Below are positions 5,703 to 7,202 of a stretch of DNA of 7,202 nucleotides, piece after piece; position 1 is the stretch's first letter, and the number at the start of each line of letters is the position of its first letter. The DNA is taken from NCBI GenBank assembly GCA_013695175.1, contig JACDAZ010000236.1, forward strand, positions 1-7,202. The letters are read 5' to 3'. Source of the DNA: Flavisolibacter sp. (GTDB lineage: Bacteria > Bacteroidota > Bacteroidia > Chitinophagales > Chitinophagaceae). The notes below the pieces were generated by a model, which saw only the letters and a program-made list of their open reading frames with translations, ran no database searches and was not told the DNA's origin. Made by a program: the position numbers and the translations under genes.

Positions 5703-7202
5703 ATGCAGAAAATTTTAATTATTGATGATGACAGGGATATGTGCCTTTTACTAAAAAGATTTCTTACACGTCACGGATTTGAAGTGTTGGAAGCTTATAG
5801 TGGTAAAAAAGCATTGGAATTATTAGAATCAGTTGAGCCTTCCCTTGTAATGTGCGACTTCAGGTTGGAGGACATGGAAGGAAATGTATTACTAGGAAAA
5901 ATTAAAGACCGTTACCCACAGGTACCGGTAATTATCATTACCGGCTATAGCGATATAAAAATAGCCGTAGAAGTAATGAAAATGGGGGCATATGATTATA
6001 TAACAAAACCACTCTTTCCTGATGAAATTTTGGTAACCATAAAAAAAGCTTTGGAAGCTGCAACAGAAGAAGAAACAGGTGCTGTACATGGCAAACATAA
6101 AGCTGCCATTTCATCAACTTCTTCTAATGCAACAGCTGAAAAACCTGCTTCTCCGGGATCAGATAGCCCTTCGCCAGAATTACTTTATTCCGGTGAGTAT
6201 ATTTTTGGTGATACACCAACTTTCAAAACTTTACTTCAGCAAATTGACCTGGTAGCACCAACAAATTATTCTGTTATCATATATGGTGAAAGTGGAAGTG
6301 GTAAAGAAGCCATAGCACAGGAAATACATAAAAGAAGTAAACGCAAATCAAAACCCTTTGTAGCTATTGATTGTGGAGCTTTATCAAAGGAACTTGCCGG
6401 TAGTGAATTATTTGGTCACGAAAAAGGATCTTTTACAGGTGCTTTAAATCTAAAAATCGGAAGCTTTGAAATAGCAAACGGTGGGACTATCTTCCTTGAT
6501 GAAGTTTCTAATCTTTCTTATGACATACAGGTGTCTTTATTAAGGGTAGTACAGGAAAGGAAAATGCGTCGTGTAGGTGGCACAAAGGATACTGAGCTGG
6601 ACGTAAGAATAATTATAGCAAGTAATGAAAAACTATGGGATTCTGCCAGGAAGGGTAAATTCCGCGAGGATCTATATCATCGATTTAATGAATTTAGTAT
6701 AGATGTACCACCGCTTCGTCAACGGCAGGACGATATTATGCTTTTTGCAAATCATTTTCTGTATCAGACAAACCAGGAACTTGGTAAAAATCTGAAAAGA
6801 TTTAGTGCTGAAGTTGAAAATATATTCAGGAATTATGTGTGGTATGGTAACCTGCGCGAATTAAAGAATGTAATCAAACGTGCAACATTATTAAGTGATG
6901 GTGAGCAGATTGAAGCAAGCTCACTTCCATTTGAAATATCGCACTTTAACAAACTTCAGTTTGATACACCTCCGGAGCCTGCTGCAGTTCATACTTTTCC
7001 AAATACAATAGATGATCTTACTGAAAGTCCAAGAACCATTTCTGAAACCACTTTAAAAGGTGCCAGTATTGATGCGGAATATGAAATGATATTGCGGGCA
7101 TTAAAAAAAGTAAATTTTAATAAAAGCAAAGCTGCCAAACTGCTGAATATTGACCGGAAAACTTTGTATAACAAAATGAAACAATACCAGGAGTTCAATA
7201 AT
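5703..7202 (+). CDS. NtrC-family sigma-54-dependent response regulator (3' end cut)
   Basis: The frame is open to the window edge for exactly 500 codons without a stop. Domains: receiver, residues 2-118 (Asp8-Asp10, phospho-acceptor Asp52, Thr80, Lys102); a Ser/Thr/Pro/Ala-rich linker, about 120-165; sigma-54-interacting AAA+ ATPase, about 166-405; Fis-type DNA-binding helix-turn-helix, about 470-494 (NKSKAAKLLNIDRKTLYNK). In the ATPase, Walker A is GESGSGKE (195-202), Walker B is GTIFLDE (261-267), arginine residues Arg321 and Arg327 lie in FREDLYHRF, and Arg385 lies in WYGNLREL. The sigma-contacting GAFTGA loop reads GSFTGA (242-247); Phe and Thr are kept, so activity is likely. It probably ends a few codons past the edge. 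Phosphorylated by an unseen kinase, it should activate promoters for the sigma factor encoded just upstream. Confidence 0.96.
   Translation, partial: MQKILIIDDDRDMCLLLKRFLTRHGFEVLEAYSGKKALELLESVEPSLVMCDFRLEDMEGNVLLGKIKDRYPQVPVIIITGYSDIKIAVEVMKMGAYDYITKPLFPDEILVTIKKALEAATEEETGAVHGKHKAAISSTSSNATAEKPASPGSDSPSPELLYSGEYIFGDTPTFKTLLQQIDLVAPTNYSVIIYGESGSGKEAIAQEIHKRSKRKSKPFVAIDCGALSKELAGSELFGHEKGSFTGALNLKIGSFEIANGGTIFLDEVSNLSYDIQVSLLRVVQERKMRRVGGTKDTELDVRIIIASNEKLWDSARKGKFREDLYHRFNEFSIDVPPLRQRQDDIMLFANHFLYQTNQELGKNLKRFSAEVENIFRNYVWYGNLRELKNVIKRATLLSDGEQIEASSLPFEISHFNKLQFDTPPEPAAVHTFPNTIDDLTESPRTISETTLKGASIDAEYEMILRALKKVNFNKSKAAKLLNIDRKTLYNKMKQYQEFNN

Overview
The window is AT-rich, and its gene content points to the phylum Bacteroidota, probably a Chitinophagaceae- or Cytophaga-like lineage. 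This is inferred from a eukaryotic-type citrate synthase, almost no Shine-Dalgarno sequences, and a set of YtxH, holin-X-like and DUF1328 small membrane proteins. I see no mobile element, CRISPR array, tRNA or rRNA.

Layout. Bases 2-1150 hold the 3' part of a citrate synthase gene, closed by a perfect 17-bp hairpin shared with a convergent single-domain response regulator (1233-1577, minus). A 196-bp divergent region follows. Next are a YtxH-domain protein (1774-2031), a terminator, and an overlapping pair: a two-helix holin-X-like membrane protein (2087-2431) and an uncharacterised coiled-coil protein (2424-2834). A disordered hydrophilic 83-residue protein (2976-3227) ends at two hairpins. 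It converges on a 55-residue DUF1328/YtjA-type membrane protein on the minus strand (3480-3647), which has its own terminator. Bases 3648-4240 are mostly non-coding but contain an ambiguous transcription unit (about 3803-4094). The right end is an operon of a divergent sigma-54 factor (rpoN, 4241-5662) and, 40 bp later, an NtrC-type sigma-54 activator (5703 to the window edge).

How it fits together. The right end is a self-contained sigma-54 switch: the factor plus an activator that is itself a two-component response regulator. Its kinase is not in the window. The middle is a group of small envelope or stress-type proteins. An 8-base motif, GGTAYRAT, lies 27-50 bp upstream of five starts on both strands (the response regulator, YtxH, the 83-residue protein, DUF1328 and the orphan unit), and I did not find it inside coding sequence by eye. 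It looks like a shared extended -10 promoter element and is the best sign that these scattered genes form one regulon. The citrate synthase appears unrelated. Nothing here is clearly a new defence or mobile system; the best candidates for novelty are the orphan unit at 3803-4094, the divergent RpoN and the shared motif.
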